From NCBI GenBank assembly GCA_015499995.1, contig JADNRV010000008.1, forward strand, positions 310,001 to 374,000: a stretch of DNA of 64,000 nucleotides, given 5' to 3'. The notes below the pieces were generated by a model. That model worked only from the letters and a program-made list of their open reading frames with translations, was not told where the DNA came from and did no database searches. Below are positions 1 through 13,628 of the stretch, piece by piece. Each line of letters starts with the position of its first letter. The first letter of the stretch is position 1. Origin of the DNA: Flammula alnicola. Taxonomy: Eukaryota; Basidiomycota; Agaricomycetes; Agaricales; Strophariaceae. The position numbers and the translations under genes were made by a program.

Positions 1-600
1 AGGATAAAAACATGAGTAGCCGAAAGGAACTAACATACCCAATAAAAGGGACCTCCTCCGTCAAACTTATGTCCATTTCCGTTAACTAGTGATTAACGAT
101 TCTTAGTCTCGAAGCTGCAAGCAGGCAAGGTGTCCCTCACAGATGATTGACTTTCCGCTATTCATAAATCGTGTCAGATGGTGGAACCGCTGGGTATGTT
201 AGACGTCATGCATTACCTGACGGTGAAAAGCGGACCGGCCCAGCTAAGATTTCCGAAGAAAATATCTCCATCTGTGAGAATGTAGAATTCCAATGAGCTA
301 CAGTGGCATTCTGGGAGTGAGACATGGCACTCACTCATGTTCACTGTCGTCCCGGTTTGCAACGTCAGTGTCAATCCTTGCCCTGCTGGGACTGTGAAAC
401 TGTTGAGGTCGACAGTCGTGCATTGGACAGCGGTATCAACATCTAACATATTTCAGACGAGAAACTCCTGAGATGGTGGCGAACTTACCGCTGAGAGAGT
501 TGATAGTACCCACGCAAGGTGTCGAGGCAGCCTTGGCGAGGGTCAAAGCCTCGTTCAAAAACAGTGCAGTAGTAGCCCAGAAGATTCGCCTGTATGCCAT
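1..600 (-). CDS. Endopolygalacturonase (GH28), 5' part, cut by window edge
   Basis: Secreted pectin-degrading enzyme that hydrolyses polygalacturonan. Only the N-terminal part is inside the window. The ATG at 600 opens a hydrophobic signal peptide ending near AKAAS, followed by a cysteine. After a first intron (GT donor at 488) comes DVDTAVQCTTVDLNSFTVP, and after a second intron (donor at 334) [17 protein letters not shown]. The last visible exon reads [15 protein letters not shown], the fungal endo-PG pattern just before the conserved WWDG-like segment. The catalytic motifs lie to the left, outside the window. The exon order and peptide are closely matched by the second copy at 1409-3390, so the pair is a tandem duplication. 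The start is chosen because it gives the signal peptide and keeps frame through three introns. Confidence 0.85.
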
Positions 601-1408
601 GTTGAAAGAACAGAGTTACTGTACACAGGATACAGTTCCGTGCTTTTAACCGAAAATTTGAGTGCAATTAAAAGAACAGCATGAGCGGGCCGGCGCAGGT
701 ATACCTTTGCGCATGTTGCACATTTTCTGCTCTCTCCCACAACTGTCGAAGAACTATAGAAAGGATTATGACGAATGCACTGCATGACTGGAGTCGGCTT
801 TCGCAAATAAAACTTCCATGAAAGGCAGAGTCTTACAGAAGTAGAACAAGTTGGTCCGTGACTGCGCGCAGCTGATCTGCAACCAAATTAGAACGAGAAG
901 TATTTTTATCGAAGTTCTAAATACCCACAAAAGCACATGAGCGTCAAGCATCTGACTGAAAAGAAGACCACTTTAAGGATCGTCAATTGAAAGTTTAGTA
1001 GTCGGGAAGGAACATGGTTGATCCGTGAGGCCTTGAGGTCTGAGCCGTTCTTTCGATAAGCACGAACGTTCTTGAAATAAGCCAGTTGAACAGTAATACA
1101 ATTTCGGCAGGTAAATGGTTGAAGACAACGGCATGTCAATTGTCGGCAGAGGCAGGAGGCGCGCCGGCTATTGAAGCTATTGAAGGTTCAAGGGAAAAGG
1201 GTAAAGGTGGGCGGAGATTACAATTTTAAAATAGACCTTTGGCACGGAAACATCCGAAGAAATATGCGCATACAATCATCCATCTCGATTCTCAGACTCA
1301 AAAAGTCAAACTATTCTCAAGAAATAAAGAGATATTTCGTGCAGAACTTCATCGTGAATTTACAACATGCACAACTTTTACATCGGAGAGGAAAACCAGC
1401 TTTGCCGC
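601..1408. other. Spacer between the two polygalacturonase genes
   Basis: About 0.8 kb between the start codon of the left polygalacturonase and the stop of the right one, both on minus. It must hold the promoter of the left gene and the 3' UTR of the right gene. Small open frames on both strands look like chance frames: no family is recognisable and no splicing improves them. Confidence 0.6.
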
Positions 1409-3390
1409 TCATTGGCTGAAACCGGTAATGCCAGCGAAATTGGTGATTGGACCTACATCCCAAAATGGTCAACTTCCATACGGTACAAAGTTTCATGATG
1501 ATGAAGGACGGACCAGCAACGCCTCCAGATACCTTCAAGTTAGACCAGTTCCAGGATCCTGTTAAATTTTATGAGACATCCTATCCTGTACGGCCGATAA
1601 GTATGAAGGGCTTACCTGTGCAAGCGTTTTTGCCGCAGTTCACAGCGACCTGGTCAGCGCCGCTATTCACAGAAATCGTGGATGCTGGAGCGACGAAGTT
1701 GACACCCTATACCATATTCAAAACTTGTCAGGAGATTTTAAGCGAATATCAGGCCCACCGATAGGATGACCCCAGTTCCAGGAGTACCAAGAGTAGATGG
1801 GTAGCTCTATATTTTATTTATCGACATTGAGTTGGTTGAGGTGGCAGGGAGAATCATTACATACCTGGTCAATAAGGACACCGAATTGACGCATTCCAGT
1901 GGCGGTGTTGCCCTGTCAATGCAACGTCAAGATAAAGAAAATCAGGAGATAGATGAAGAGACCCGTACAGAGTAAGTGACATTCGAAACGGTGCTGCCCG
2001 TAGCGGAAGACTTCATCTTAATGCGGAAAGCTTGATCGCTGAATGGAACGAGATATTAGGATAAATAAATGCAAAAATATATTCTGATTACTTGTTGGTG
2101 ATGGTGTTTCCCGAAATAACGATTCCGCTGACTGTAACGCTAGAGTCAATGGATCCCTGAGAAGAAGGTTGGAGAGGGTCTGTGGAGTTAAAAAGAAATA
2201 CGAACAATTGAGATACCGTGTCCGCCAGTGCAGGAGTTGCCTTTGAAGACGATGTTGGTACCTTTGTTGATGGCCAGACAGTCATCCTGGTTGTGGACTT
2301 GACTGCAAGTAAAAGTGAGAATTTTGGATGTCAAGAATTGGATTGATTACGCGCACCTGTTCTGTATGGTAAGGTCGTTGGCGCTAACGTCAAATCCATC
2401 CGTGTTATGTCCTTTGCGTTTACATGATTATTCCTCGTCTGGAACAAAACGGGGTAAAGCAGCGAGATACGTACCTGCCGCGAGTCCTCCGCTTTTAGAG
2501 TTTGGCGCATCTCCTTGGGCTATACAAATGTAAGTCTTCAAGTCGACAGAAATCATGTAGGCCACGACAACACTCACAGTTATCAACGACGAGGCCCGTC
2601 ATCGTTAATGGGGCAGGATTTCCAACGGAGAATACACGGCCGGGCGAGTTGACCACCTTGACGTTTTCGAAGGTTCCGGAAATCTTAATCCTAAAAAAGT
2701 CAGAAAATCCACCCAATGGCGACTTTGGGCGCAGACCTACTTCATCATTGGGTCTGGCTTTTGGGTACCACCGTTGATACCTTGGCCATCCTGATGAGAT
2801 GGTAAATCAGACTATGTATTCGTAGGGCCGTAATGGACTTGCCCAGTAGAAAGGGCCTCCTCCGTCAAACTTGTGGCCATTTCCGTTGACTGGGTACGCA
2901 TATACAATGAGTGCTTGCTGTCGACAATATTTTCGGTTGCTTACATGTAATCGAGGTACCGCTGTAATCCGAAATTATTGAGCTTAGGTCCAAGCCTTGG
3001 CCAGTGATGAGGTTCCTCACCTAACAGTAAAAAGAGGCCCGGCCCAGCTCTGGTTTCCGAAAGAGATGTCACCATCTATAATTCAGAATAATTTAGGCAT
3101 CAATTATATCGTCCTTTTCTGAGGGCATGACAGTACTCGCTCATGGTAACGGTCGTCCCAGTGGCCAGGCTCAATGTCAAGCCTTGGCCTGCAGGTACGG
3201 TGAAACCGTTCAAAGTAATGGACGTGCATTTGACCGCCGCCGCCACATCTATACAACTCGTCAGTAAAGAAGCCATATAAGAAGCAATTCATAGATTAAT
3301 TTACCGGCCAACGAGCTGATGGTCGCTGAGCACGCGGCGTTGGCGAGAGTCGCTCCAGAGAGTAACAATGCAGAAAGGATTGAAATCATT
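1409..3390 (-). CDS. Endopolygalacturonase (GH28), complete
   Basis: Secreted GH28 endopolygalacturonase of about 360 residues in roughly a dozen exons. The ATG at 3390 starts a signal peptide ([19 protein letters not shown]). All four GH28 catalytic blocks are present in order: NTDGFDV (near 2400), QDDCLAI and GGHGISI (near 2240-2300), and an RIK block reading AFRIKMK (near 2010). Then follow [28 protein letters not shown], a Cys-rich [13 protein letters not shown] segment and the terminal [18 protein letters not shown] at 1409-1411. The usual Tyr-Gly-Val before RIK is replaced by QAF, a mild departure. The second intron has a GC donor (GCGAGT at 3140) where the left paralog has GT. Function is firm from the motifs; exact exon borders are read by eye. 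Confidence 0.9.
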
Positions 3391-4877
3391 TTTTCTGAGG
3401 AATGAAGGCCAATTTGCGTTGAGGATTTATACTGGCAGGTCCAAGGCAGGCCAGAGCCCTCTGAACCTGATGGCGGCCCGGCGGTGCGGACTTTCGAGTA
3501 GGATGGGTTGTCCTTAAGTGTCTCCTGAAGGTCAAGTGCGACCAGAATCGGGCATGAGGCGACGGTTGCAATGCTGCTGATATTTTCGTTTGTTGGCCAC
3601 GGATGGCATTCTCGGCCTCGCCATTCCTTCCTGCCACCACGTCACGGAATAACCTTGCATTACTTGATTCTAAATGACCGCGAAACATCCAAGGATCTTT
3701 AGATACCCATCCATCTGACTGTGAGTGCGAAGCTTGGCACTCTCATTTGGATGCCGTTTCTGGTTGTTTCCGTACTCTGCCAATGAGAGTTAAAATTAGA
3801 ATACAAATAGTCACGAGGAAGAAGGAAGACAGACGAATATAGACGTTGGTGAGTATATCACTTCCATCAGAGTAAGAGCGCCTCACGGATATGCGATGAT
3901 GTAGACGTGATTATTTTTAGCTAAGTCGTCCGTTGACCAAAGTTGAGACATTTCCCAGGAAACTTCCGGTACACATGCATGTGGCTTTCAAAGAGATGGT
4001 TTAGTGAGAATGCCGAAGGTCGGTTTGTGAGTTTTCTTTCCGTGTTAATGCACGCGCTTGGCGCCTTTTCCTCGGAATAAGAAGTAAAAGTTACATTTTG
4101 TGACTCACAGTTCGAGAAATTGGGCCATTGCTCAACCATTGGCAGAAAGGGTACAAGTATAGAGGCTTATAATCGGCGGCCAAATGTCATGGTGCAAACA
4201 CTGGTGTGAAGAAGGGGATCTCCGGATTCGATAGGGGTGGACGACGACAAGCATGGATGCCCGTAATGCTCTCATGATGAAGAGCTTCGAAGTATTTCGA
4301 AACATCGACTCGTCATCGCCCTATGGAGTGGCTGTAAAGGTCCCCAGTCTGGACTCGTGTCCCAAAGCCTCGACGCATGAAATATCCATATGGTTCAAGA
4401 AGAACCAGCAAAGACTATGAATACGCAACGAAAAAATTGTAAGAGTCAGTGTTTTTCATCTCTGTAACGGAAAATTGCTGCCTGAAGCTTACCGAGTAAT
4501 CAGAAGATCGGAAAATAATATTATCGGTTGTTTTTAACTGTTACTAGTCGTGTCGTATCATTTCCGACTTTAGTTGAAGGTCGTAGAAATTTTCAAATGT
4601 AAGCACCGTGGCTGGGATGGAGCGCGTTACTGCAACGGTCGACATCTCGCAACTACAGAATAGAAGATGATTGTCGACGGCATGCATGTCCAGAGGAAAA
4701 GAAAACTCAAGAATTGCTCAAGTGATTGAACGTTTGAACAATTGAGGTCACTGTGGATGCTTGCCACAACAATAGGTGACGTCACAGGCGTCATTTTGGA
4801 TTTTCGCGTTAAAACCGTCTCAAGACCGCGTCACAGTCGACAGTCATCTCGCCATCGTCGCCATCGACCGCGATCAA
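3391..4877. other. Divergent intergenic region
   Basis: About 1.5 kb between the start of the complete polygalacturonase (minus) and the start of the GH63-like gene (plus), so it carries both promoters. A TATAAAT on the minus strand at 3425-3431 lies only about 35 bp before the polygalacturonase ATG, closer than usual. No coding exon or repeat was recognised. Confidence 0.55.
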
Positions 4878-7800
4878 ATGGCCAGCGCCGCACGAAAAGT
4901 CCAAGAAAGGATCTTCGGCAGGACTGCGACACCTACACCGCTATCGGAACAGGAAGGGCCACAGCCTTTTCCATCGCAGGAGCGCCTCGACCCCCCGACG
5001 CCATTGACGATTAACATCCCAAAGCCTCAGGCCACGCCTACACCACCGCCAAGGAAGAATACAGATTATTCGCCAAAGCAGGATCGCGATGATGCCGATG
5101 CGACTACCCCTCCGCTACAACCTTATCGGGAACGCCTTGCCCAGAAGCTGGGCAACGAGTATAAGGGCGCTGAGAAATATCGCCTAGAAGAGGATGACAA
5201 TCGTGAAAAACACTGGAAGAGGTGGGGACCTTATCTGAGTGATAGGCAATGGGTGGATATTTTGTGATCTTGACCATCGGAAGAACAGTTACTAACTTAG
5301 CTCAACATCAGGCCACAGTACGCGAGGATTACTCTGCAGATGGCGATGCCTGGAGTCACTTTCCACATGCTCACGCGAGATCGAGAGCTTACAGGTGGGG
5401 CGAAGACGGTATCGCTGGAATCTCCGATAACCACCAACGCCTGTGCTTTGGCTTGTCTCTCTGGAATGGCGAAGATCCCATCTTGAAAGAACGTCTCTTT
5501 GGAGTCACTGGACATCAGGGGAACCACGGCGAGGATTGCAAGGAACTTTACTATTATCTCGATTCGACCCCGACGCACTCTTACATGAAGTTCTTATATA
5601 AATACCCTCAGCGACGATACCCCTATGAAGAACTCGTGTCTGAAAACCAGCGCCGTAGTCGTGATGTCGCCGAATATGAAATCCTGGACACTGATGCATT
5701 TGACGATGATCGGTATTGGGACGTTTTCGTTGAGGTACGTATTTTTACTCTCCCTTGATAACACGTAACTAAGACCATCCCAGTATGCCAAAGATGAACA
5801 AGATCCTGATAACGTATACATTCGAATTACCTCGTACAACCGTGGCCCAGATCCTGCGACGCTGCATGTTATTCCGCAGCTTTGGTTTCCCAATACCTGG
5901 TCTTGGCCATTGGAGAAACCTCCAATGCCTACGATGAGTGGGTCGGTCCGAGGCAGCGATAACATCAGATGTATCACTGTGCGCCATCCAACTATGGGCA
6001 AAACCTACCTTTACTGCCTTCCTTCGCCGCCTCCCGTTGGTCCCACGAATGATTTCGAAGTTGATCCTGAGATTGACGCCGTCCAACCAGACCTCATGTT
6101 CACGGAGAACAACACGAATTTCAGTCGCTTATACGGGGGTACGAACGAGACTCTTTACGTGAAAGACGCGTTCCACGACCATATCATCCCTTCGCACCGT
6201 CCTCCTGATTCGGAATCCCAGCCAGAGGGATTTTTCTCTACGAAAATACGCTCAAGGACTGCTTCTTCATTCGGCAACGAAAGGCCCGAAGTACCTGAAG
6301 AAGGCCCATGCACACCCTTCCCAGCTGGGCCCTCCTTCATCAACCCAGACGAGAAAGGAACCAAATCTGGGGCGCATTATGTCTTCAGAGACGTGCCGGG
6401 GCATGGCGGCTGCGCCGTTGTCCGACTCAAGCTTACACCTTCCAGACTTGGCAAAGACATCAGCTTGGAAGATGAAGTGGCGTTCGACGATGCTGTGGAG
6501 GAGCGAAGGCAAGAGGCCGACGAGTTTTATAGCTCACTTGTATTTGGTCCAATCAGTGACGACCTGAAGCAGATTATGAGGCAGGCGTTTGGTGGTATGC
6601 TTTGGACGAAGCAGTATTACCGATTCATCCAGAAGGAGTGGCTCGAGGGCGACCCGGCTCAACCCCCACCTCCGCCCAATAGGAAGTTTATCAGAAATCG
6701 GGTGGCTAGATATATCTTATCCGCTGAAGTACATAGCTGACCTTTTGTGCTTCTACAGGAATGGAAACACATGCATATCGAAGATATTTTGTCCATGCCT
6801 GACAAGTAGGTTTTGAGAAATCATGACGAACCGAGGCGCATATACTAACTCCACCACTTCATTTTCCGTTTTTAGATGGGAATATCCTTTCTTTGCGGCA
6901 TGGGATACCGCGTTCCATTGCATACCGCTTGCTGTTGTCGATCCAGCGTTTGCCAAGAAACAGCTAGATTTGCTGACGAGGGAGTGGTACATGAAACCGG
7001 ATGGTCAGATCCCAGCCTACGAGTGGAACTTCAGTGATGTGAACCCTCCGGTTCATGCCTGGTATTCTTTTTTCTTTGACGTTTAGCTTCGTTTTACTGA
7101 CCCGTTTTATAGGGCAACGTTCAGAATTTTCAAGATTGAGCGCAAGCTGCACGGGAGAGAGGATCTACCTTTCCTTGAAAGGGTGTTCCAAAAATTGTTG
7201 CTCAATTTCACATGGTGTGTTCATCTCCGTGATGACGTTCGCTTTACGTTAAATCTTATCGGTATCTAGGTGGGTCAATCGAAAGGACCAAGGCGGACAC
7301 AATGTCTTCGAAGGAGGTTTCTTGGGCTTGGATAACATTGGTGCATTCAATCGCTCAGAGCCTTTACCAACTGGAGGAACCCTGCGTCAGGCCGATGGGA
7401 CCGCGTGGATGGCTTTTTATTGCCTCAACATGTATGTCGTCTATTGATCTTACTTTTCCGGGCCGTGGATTAAAATTTTGTGTCGCGTGGTAGGCTTAGC
7501 ATTGCTCTGGAATTGGCGAAGCATAACCCCGTGTACGAGGACATCGCTTCCAAGTTCTTTGAGGTGGGTTTTTCCCAATGTGCTGCGCATTCTCACTGAC
7601 TTTGGTTTCTCACTCCACTTGTAGCATTTCATTTTCATCGCCGATGCTATGACTTATCAGGAAGGAGACCACGAAGCATCGTTGTGGAATGACAAAGATG
7701 GAATGTACTATGATGCTATTTCTTTCGGTCCTGGTCATACTGTGCAGCTTCCAGTGCGCAGCTTGGTCGGATTGATACCGCTTTATGGGACGCTGGTGTT

Positions 7801-9194
7801 GGAGCCGGCGGTGTTGAATCGATTCCCAGGATTCAAGAAGAGGATGGAATGGTTCATCGACAATCGACCACAGGTGTCCGCTAGGAATATGGCTAACATG
7901 AAAGGTATGTATTTAGGAGTGGACCATCTCGTTTTGCGCGTATGCTAAGATTTGTCGTCGATGGTTTTTAAGTTGGTGGTAAGGAGCAGCGGAGGCTATT
8001 GGCTTTGGCGAGCAAGGAGAGGTTGGTCAAGATCTTGGAGAAGATGCTAGACGAGAACGAGTTCCTAAGCGAACATGGCATTCGATCGTGAGTAATTCTC
8101 TTGGTTGTCGGGCGTTTTCTTCTCATAAAATTTCCTGTCGATAACCATTTAACCTGCGTAGATTGTCCAAGTTGCATGAAGAACACCCGTGGGGCATGGA
8201 TGTAAACTTCCAGCGATACGAGGTTGGATATTGGCCCGGCGACTCAAAGTCCGGCATGTTTGGTGGGAATTCCAACTGGAGAGGTCCGATATGTGAGTGT
8301 CACCTGGCGGATTTATCGAGCATTACCCGACATTATTACGCATTCTAAATGATTGTTGTCTCAGGGCTAGCGACCAATTTCTTGCTCATCGAGAGTTTGC
8401 AACGATTTTACCAGTACTATGGTGATGACCTTCAAGTGCGCATCTTCTTTCACTGCTTCTCGGAAAATTGCGGTTTTCATGAAAGATTTTTTCGACGATC
8501 TCTAGGTTGAATGCCCGACAGGCAGTGGAGACTACATGAACCTCGTTTCTGTGGCAGAAGAGATTCAGCATCGCATAATCCACATTTTTGGCCGCGACAC
8601 GGAAGGCCGAAGGGCCACCAACGGAGGGAATAACAAGCTGGATTATGATCCCCATTTCCGTGACTACGTGTGGTTCTACGAAGTAAGCATATCTTCCTAT
8701 CTGTTTCTTTGCCCGGGTGGCTCGTGCCATTTCTCACACGTCGTCGGATTTGCTGCTAATACCGTCGTACTTCTTCTAGTTCTTCCATGCAGATAATGGA
8801 CGAGGACTCGGGGCATCTCATCAGACTGGCTGGTCTGGTCTTGTTGCCTACCATATCCTCCAAAGTGGTGTCAACTGCCGATTGCCGAAAACGCCGAGAA
8901 GTGAGTCCTTGAATTGTGGTGCAAAGATAAACGTGGCTGCTGCTGACCGGATAATTTTTCACCCCACTTTTTAGCCCCAAGAAGTGTTTTGCGTCACTAC
9001 TTTGATGTTCGTCGACCATATTTTCTAGTTACGATACAGTGATATTGATTCTTTGTAACTTATTATAGGACACGATCGATTCCAGGTCGGAGTTCGGCGA
9101 CGACGCCAAGTCTGTGAGCGCGTTCAGCGCGGCCAGTAACTTTGATAATTGGGAGTTGAATACCTTGGGAGACATATCGCCGGACGCTTTGTGA
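4878..9194 (+). CDS. GH63-like glycoside hydrolase (six-hairpin family)
   Basis: Large intracellular-type glycosidase of about 1,100 residues in some 16 exons. The first in-frame ATG is 4878; the open frame upstream begins with GTG and is not used. After a Pro-rich N-terminus the family block runs [14 protein letters not shown], then (intron 5253-5311) ATVREDYS and [20 protein letters not shown], then DRYWDVFVE joined by an intron (5735-5783) to [15 protein letters not shown]. The C-terminal (alpha/alpha)6 part includes [18 protein letters not shown], the candidate catalytic region, [20 protein letters not shown] and NSNWRGPIW. The final intron (9007-9068) leads to a short acidic tail and stop at 9192-9194. 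This matches the fungal/bacterial GH63-like group rather than ER glucosidase I: no signal peptide or membrane anchor is visible. Substrate is unknown. No frame break was seen. Confidence 0.88.
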
Positions 9195-12100
9195 ACAGCG
9201 CCGTATTCATCATTTTTATTTCTTACCGTGCAGCACAAATTCATACAGATTTCATTCAGCAAAAAAACTTAGAGGAAAATAGGACATTTTGTAATAGTAA
9301 TGTAGAGTAACTCTCGCATGTACATGAATCGCTAGAGTTGTAGAATGCAAGTATACATACGGTTTTTTCAAAGAATATCGAAGTTTTCGAAGTTTTGTCA
9401 ATGTTGAACGTTTCCGAGGTCTGGTCGTCACGTGGGGGAACGCGATGGGCAACGTTCGTTCTCGATCTTGGTCAAGTTTTCTTTCTCTCCAACTTCCATC
9501 ATTACCTTGACGACTTAAAATTTCTTCCCATCCATTTGCAATGAAAAACTTATCCCGGTCCTTCTCTATCCACCTTTGCCAGTGAACCGGTTCGGGTTGG
9601 GCGCGGCGGAAGAGTACTCGTAAATCAACAGTGTTCGGACGGAATCGACCATCATTTGAAACTGGGACGATGGAGTGGAGTCAATGTCCTTGACTGAGGC
9701 TGACTCTGCATTCAATTCGGATCCACCTTCTGTCTGCCAACTTCGCCCGTGGAGCTGCTTGCTCGTGTGCATGGAAATCGGGCCTGGGTATTGCCCTCCC
9801 AACCACGAATTCATGACTGTTCTATGTCCTTTGTGTAGGACGCGACAATAATCAAGCGACAATCCTAGGCGTCGGGTGCGATTAAGTAGTATGCGAAGCT
9901 TGATTTTAATGACGCGTGCTGGTCTTTCGTCATTTCTATAGCTGTGTATTCACAATTTTACAGGATTCACACTCGAAGAAATCCTGTACCAACCATCTGG
10001 TGCTGTGCAAACTTCGACTTGGAGGAATAGGAATACAATACAAGCTAGCCTCGACAGCGACGCCTCGGGCCACAGGTTATTTATATAAATACCCTTGAAT
10101 CGTTATCTGGATCCCACAATTTTCCGAGGCTGTCTTTCTTTATGAAGAACCATTGCGCAAAAATAGGCTATTTATCGTTATCCTGGGAACTATTTCGCAG
10201 TAACTTGGTGCCCTCTTCCAGATCGGTTCTTTCTATCGGTGAGTGTATGTCTACATTCGCTTTCGAATGTTTGCTTTTGTACAGGTGTTAGGCCACAGTG
10301 ACTGACGTGTCAAGACGTGTGCGTATACTGCGCATACTTACAGGGAGAAGGAGGGATATTCCTCGACAGCTGCTTCCTAGAATGTCTCTCACAACATCCT
10401 GCATCCTGTCAGTGTCAAGCCATCTTTTACTGGAATAGATAATGAAATTTCTGTCCCGCTGGCGTTTTGGAAGTAGCCGGCCCGTGGCGGACCGCCAACG
10501 GAGAATGCAAATTCAAGAATGGATCCAGTATTTTCGTGTCCGCAGGACGTTGGGCTTCGGAACTGGTGCGACGATTACAGCCATTGAGTTCCTGCCGTCG
10601 CAGGATCGTAATCTTGATGACTGCAGACGGGGCCCGCATTTCATTGTTGGGTTAGTCCTGGCTTCAATTTGATTCTCAAATATTCTCCCGCATACACTAC
10701 TGCATCAATTAACATGTAGCTGTAGGTCAGACGATCCACACCGTCAGAATAATGAAGGCTCGACGTATTCGCCCAGTGGGAAGGTCCATTCTATAGAGAA
10801 CCCGGGCCGGCTACAATTCTCCGTAGAATGACCCCCTGAAGTTCAGTATCCGAATTTCTGGCGCATTCGAAATGTAAACGGGTTTCAGGCATGTCAAGGT
10901 GGTCGCCTCTCCAGCTCGCGCGTTTGTTATTTTGAATCCTCTCCTCTGCCAATGAATGGGATGCAACACGATAGGTATCTAGTTCAGTCAATTTGTCTTG
11001 CTGCTCCGTTATGAAAGGAACTCATTTTTCATCTCATTGTAGAGTGAATTGGGTATCGGATACGCCAGAACATGGGTTTCAAACCCTCTCAGTGAGATAG
11101 TGACGAGCACATTGTCATTGGTCATGAAGTTTTACTGAGCTCCGATTTTTTAGACTGCAAGCTTTACATGTCCGGCCATAATGGGAACCTCTCTCTGGAA
11201 GCAGGGCTTGGGTTCAGTGCTGGTACGCTGTTTGGTTACTTAGACGGATTCCTCTTCATGATCTCCTTGCTCCGGCTCTTGGTTTTCGGAATGTCGGCGT
11301 GGTCGATTTTCTAGCTTGTCCTCGTGATATTTTGAATCCTCTCTGTTGGTAAATGGTAATTTGAAGCCTCATCGTTGAGAACTGTGAGTACTTACCTCTA
11401 TTCATATCGAGGGGTTGTCGATTTACTTTTCAATAACCAAGGACATTCTGCGATCCACCCAAAGCGGGTGGATGAACGGCAAATCTGATATATCTTTGCC
11501 AGGGCGATGCACGGCATTCTCCTTCCTCCTTGAAGAATGTGATATCGACAGGTTCGACGGCAGCAGCAACGATCTCAGGATATTGGCAGAAAGAGGTGCG
11601 TATCGTGATTCGTCCATTGCAATGAATGTTTACGTTTCACGTTCATTAACAGTCAAATGCGTAATGAAGGCGTCTCTGGCATTGCCACAATCCTTGAATT
11701 CATTCAGTTATGTAAAAAGACGACCGACTGTCTTGTTGTCAGTCGAGGTCGCAACACCGCCCATCCTGTGCGGTTTCTCCTTTCTCTCTCTCGTGCTAAT
11801 GGTGATGGTGGCTTAGTAGAGAAATCCTGCGGTCAATTGAGTCGTGACATTAATCGGGTGCGCAAAGTTTACCTCTTTTCCTTGCTGCTCGCAGATGAAA
11901 GATAGCTCATTGTCATTTCCATGTAAAGCTAACCATCTACGGTCGGGTACTCTGTGAACTGGGGTTTATGCTCTCGGTGAGAAGGCGACGATAGCAGTGT
12001 CAATTGAAATTTTGCTGAGCCCCGATTTTTTAGGCTGCAAACTTCATTTCTCCGGCCACTTGGACTAGGATTTCTGCATATGTAGCCCGAAACATCGCCT

Positions 12101-13628
12101 CGTGAATTGGGGCGAGGGCTGTTACAATGCTAGGGCTAGCTGGGAGGCAGCTCGAATTTATCCGATGTATACGGAAGTACATATCCGTGTAACGAAGGCC
12201 TCGAGGTTGGGGTTAGTGCAACCCCCAAAAATTCTGGAGGTCTTGTTGGTAAGTTCTTATGTCCAGTTTTTGGGATGTTAAAATGACGGACTATTTTCAG
12301 GCTACTTATGGAGGTCCAATGAGGGAGCTCACGGGTAGCGCTGGCCAATGAGGAATTCGACCACAGTGCTTGGCTGTGCTATTTTTAATTGCAACGCACG
12401 TAAGTACTTATGAGCAGCCTTGTCAGGGCCTTGACATACCTATATGTTATGAAAAACATGAATCGCAACCTAATCACTATTGACAGTGATAAGTGGTGAC
12501 AGTCGGACACTCGCGGGAGTGGGCTGGTGCTGGCCACGACGATCATTAGCAGGCCAGTCATATGCATGCTTTCGAGGCTCGGCGACAGGCAGTGTCCTGG
12601 TCGACTGGCCGTGCAGTGCAGCATGTTTCATAATTGACGAGGTTCGGGCTTGTCTTCTTTCCGTTCATTTCACTGTCCTTTAATGACAACTTTTATGATA
12701 GATGGTCCTCCACGAGGAAGAAATTGGAGGCATTTCTCCTTTATGATGTCATGTTAGCGTTGGAAGGCCACGTGCATATGAGACGCTAGGAGACGGATAC
12801 TGTGGCACACGACGCTGGGAACAAGCAACAGGCTGTAACGCGTAAAGGGTCGCACTCAGCCTATGAACACGTGTGCGATCGCAGGATGGGAGTCATTCTT
12901 GGCCATCTACATCCCTATCGATATGTAAAAGGTTCAGGTTACGTTGACAGTTGGAATCAATGTGATTATGGTGATCAGGTATCTGCTGAGCACGTTTCTT
13001 GGGAGCCGGAGAGAGTATATTCGGGCCCACAATGAAGATGTTATCAGCTTGATTTGGGTGTGGAGTCCCAGTCGATCTGTGAATGGTGAATTCGGGATCA
13101 GATTACTCTGTTCCAGGGAAGATGTTTTTCACTTGACTGTCGCCCATAGAAAGCAAATGGACCGAGTTGTTATCAGAGAAGAAGAAAGGTATGGACAGAT
13201 GGCGATAGTTGTTATTGTGTTAGAGTATGTAGTAGATGGTCAACTGATCGATTGAACAATGTGATGTGTGACTAAGTACGGTGTACGAAAGAGGAAGTTG
13301 AGATCGCTCCTCATTCCACTGCAGGTAGCCGCTTTTTTCGTTGCCAATGATCTCTCCCACATACCACTGTCGTCGATGAGTTCGCCAGCGAGCACACACT
13401 ATACACCCTGCAATATAACCCTCTAAGTAAGTCTCCGTGATTTCATCTCGGCAGCTGGGTGCCATCACAACAGGCATATGTAAACACTTTTGCATCAGCA
13501 TCTCCTCTTGCTGGCACACCCCAATTATTTTCTTCCAATTTCCAACTTACTGACTGCTGCGCTCTTCTCTAGATTATATACAAGCTAATTACGACGGTCT
13601 GGTGTTATCGCCGTGACTCTCGGCCACG
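9195..13628. other. Gene-poor region with decayed repeats
   Basis: 4.4 kb without a gene I can support. Open frames at 10442-10672, 11415-11816 and 12944-13255 (plus) and near 9566-9862 (minus, TTG-initiated) match no family I know. Between about 10380 and 12350 several segments recur in diverged form on the plus strand, some looking like intron-exon units (see the separate repeat entry). The last 200-300 bp should contain the promoter of the RhoGAP gene. Confidence 0.5.
11092..12057 (+). repeat. Diverged duplicated segment (decayed gene pieces?)
   Basis: Block 11092-11177 (from GTGAGATAG to TCCGGCC) corresponds to 11977-12057 (from GTGAGAAGG to TCCGGCC). Both read as a 5' splice donor, about 50-60 nt of intron ending in CCGATTTTTTAG, then an exon starting xCTGCAA. 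A second shared stretch, TATTTTGAATCCTCTC, occurs near 10927 and 11328. This looks like remnants of duplicated exons from an unidentified gene rather than simple sequence. No continuous frame can be rebuilt. Confidence 0.4.

Noticed and set aside
4776..4877. Longer N-terminus of the GH63-like protein
   Set aside because: The open frame upstream of 4878 begins with GTG, not ATG, and the residues do not resemble the family.
9566..9862. 98-codon minus-strand open frame
   Set aside because: Begins with TTG, no flanking exons and no recognisable family.
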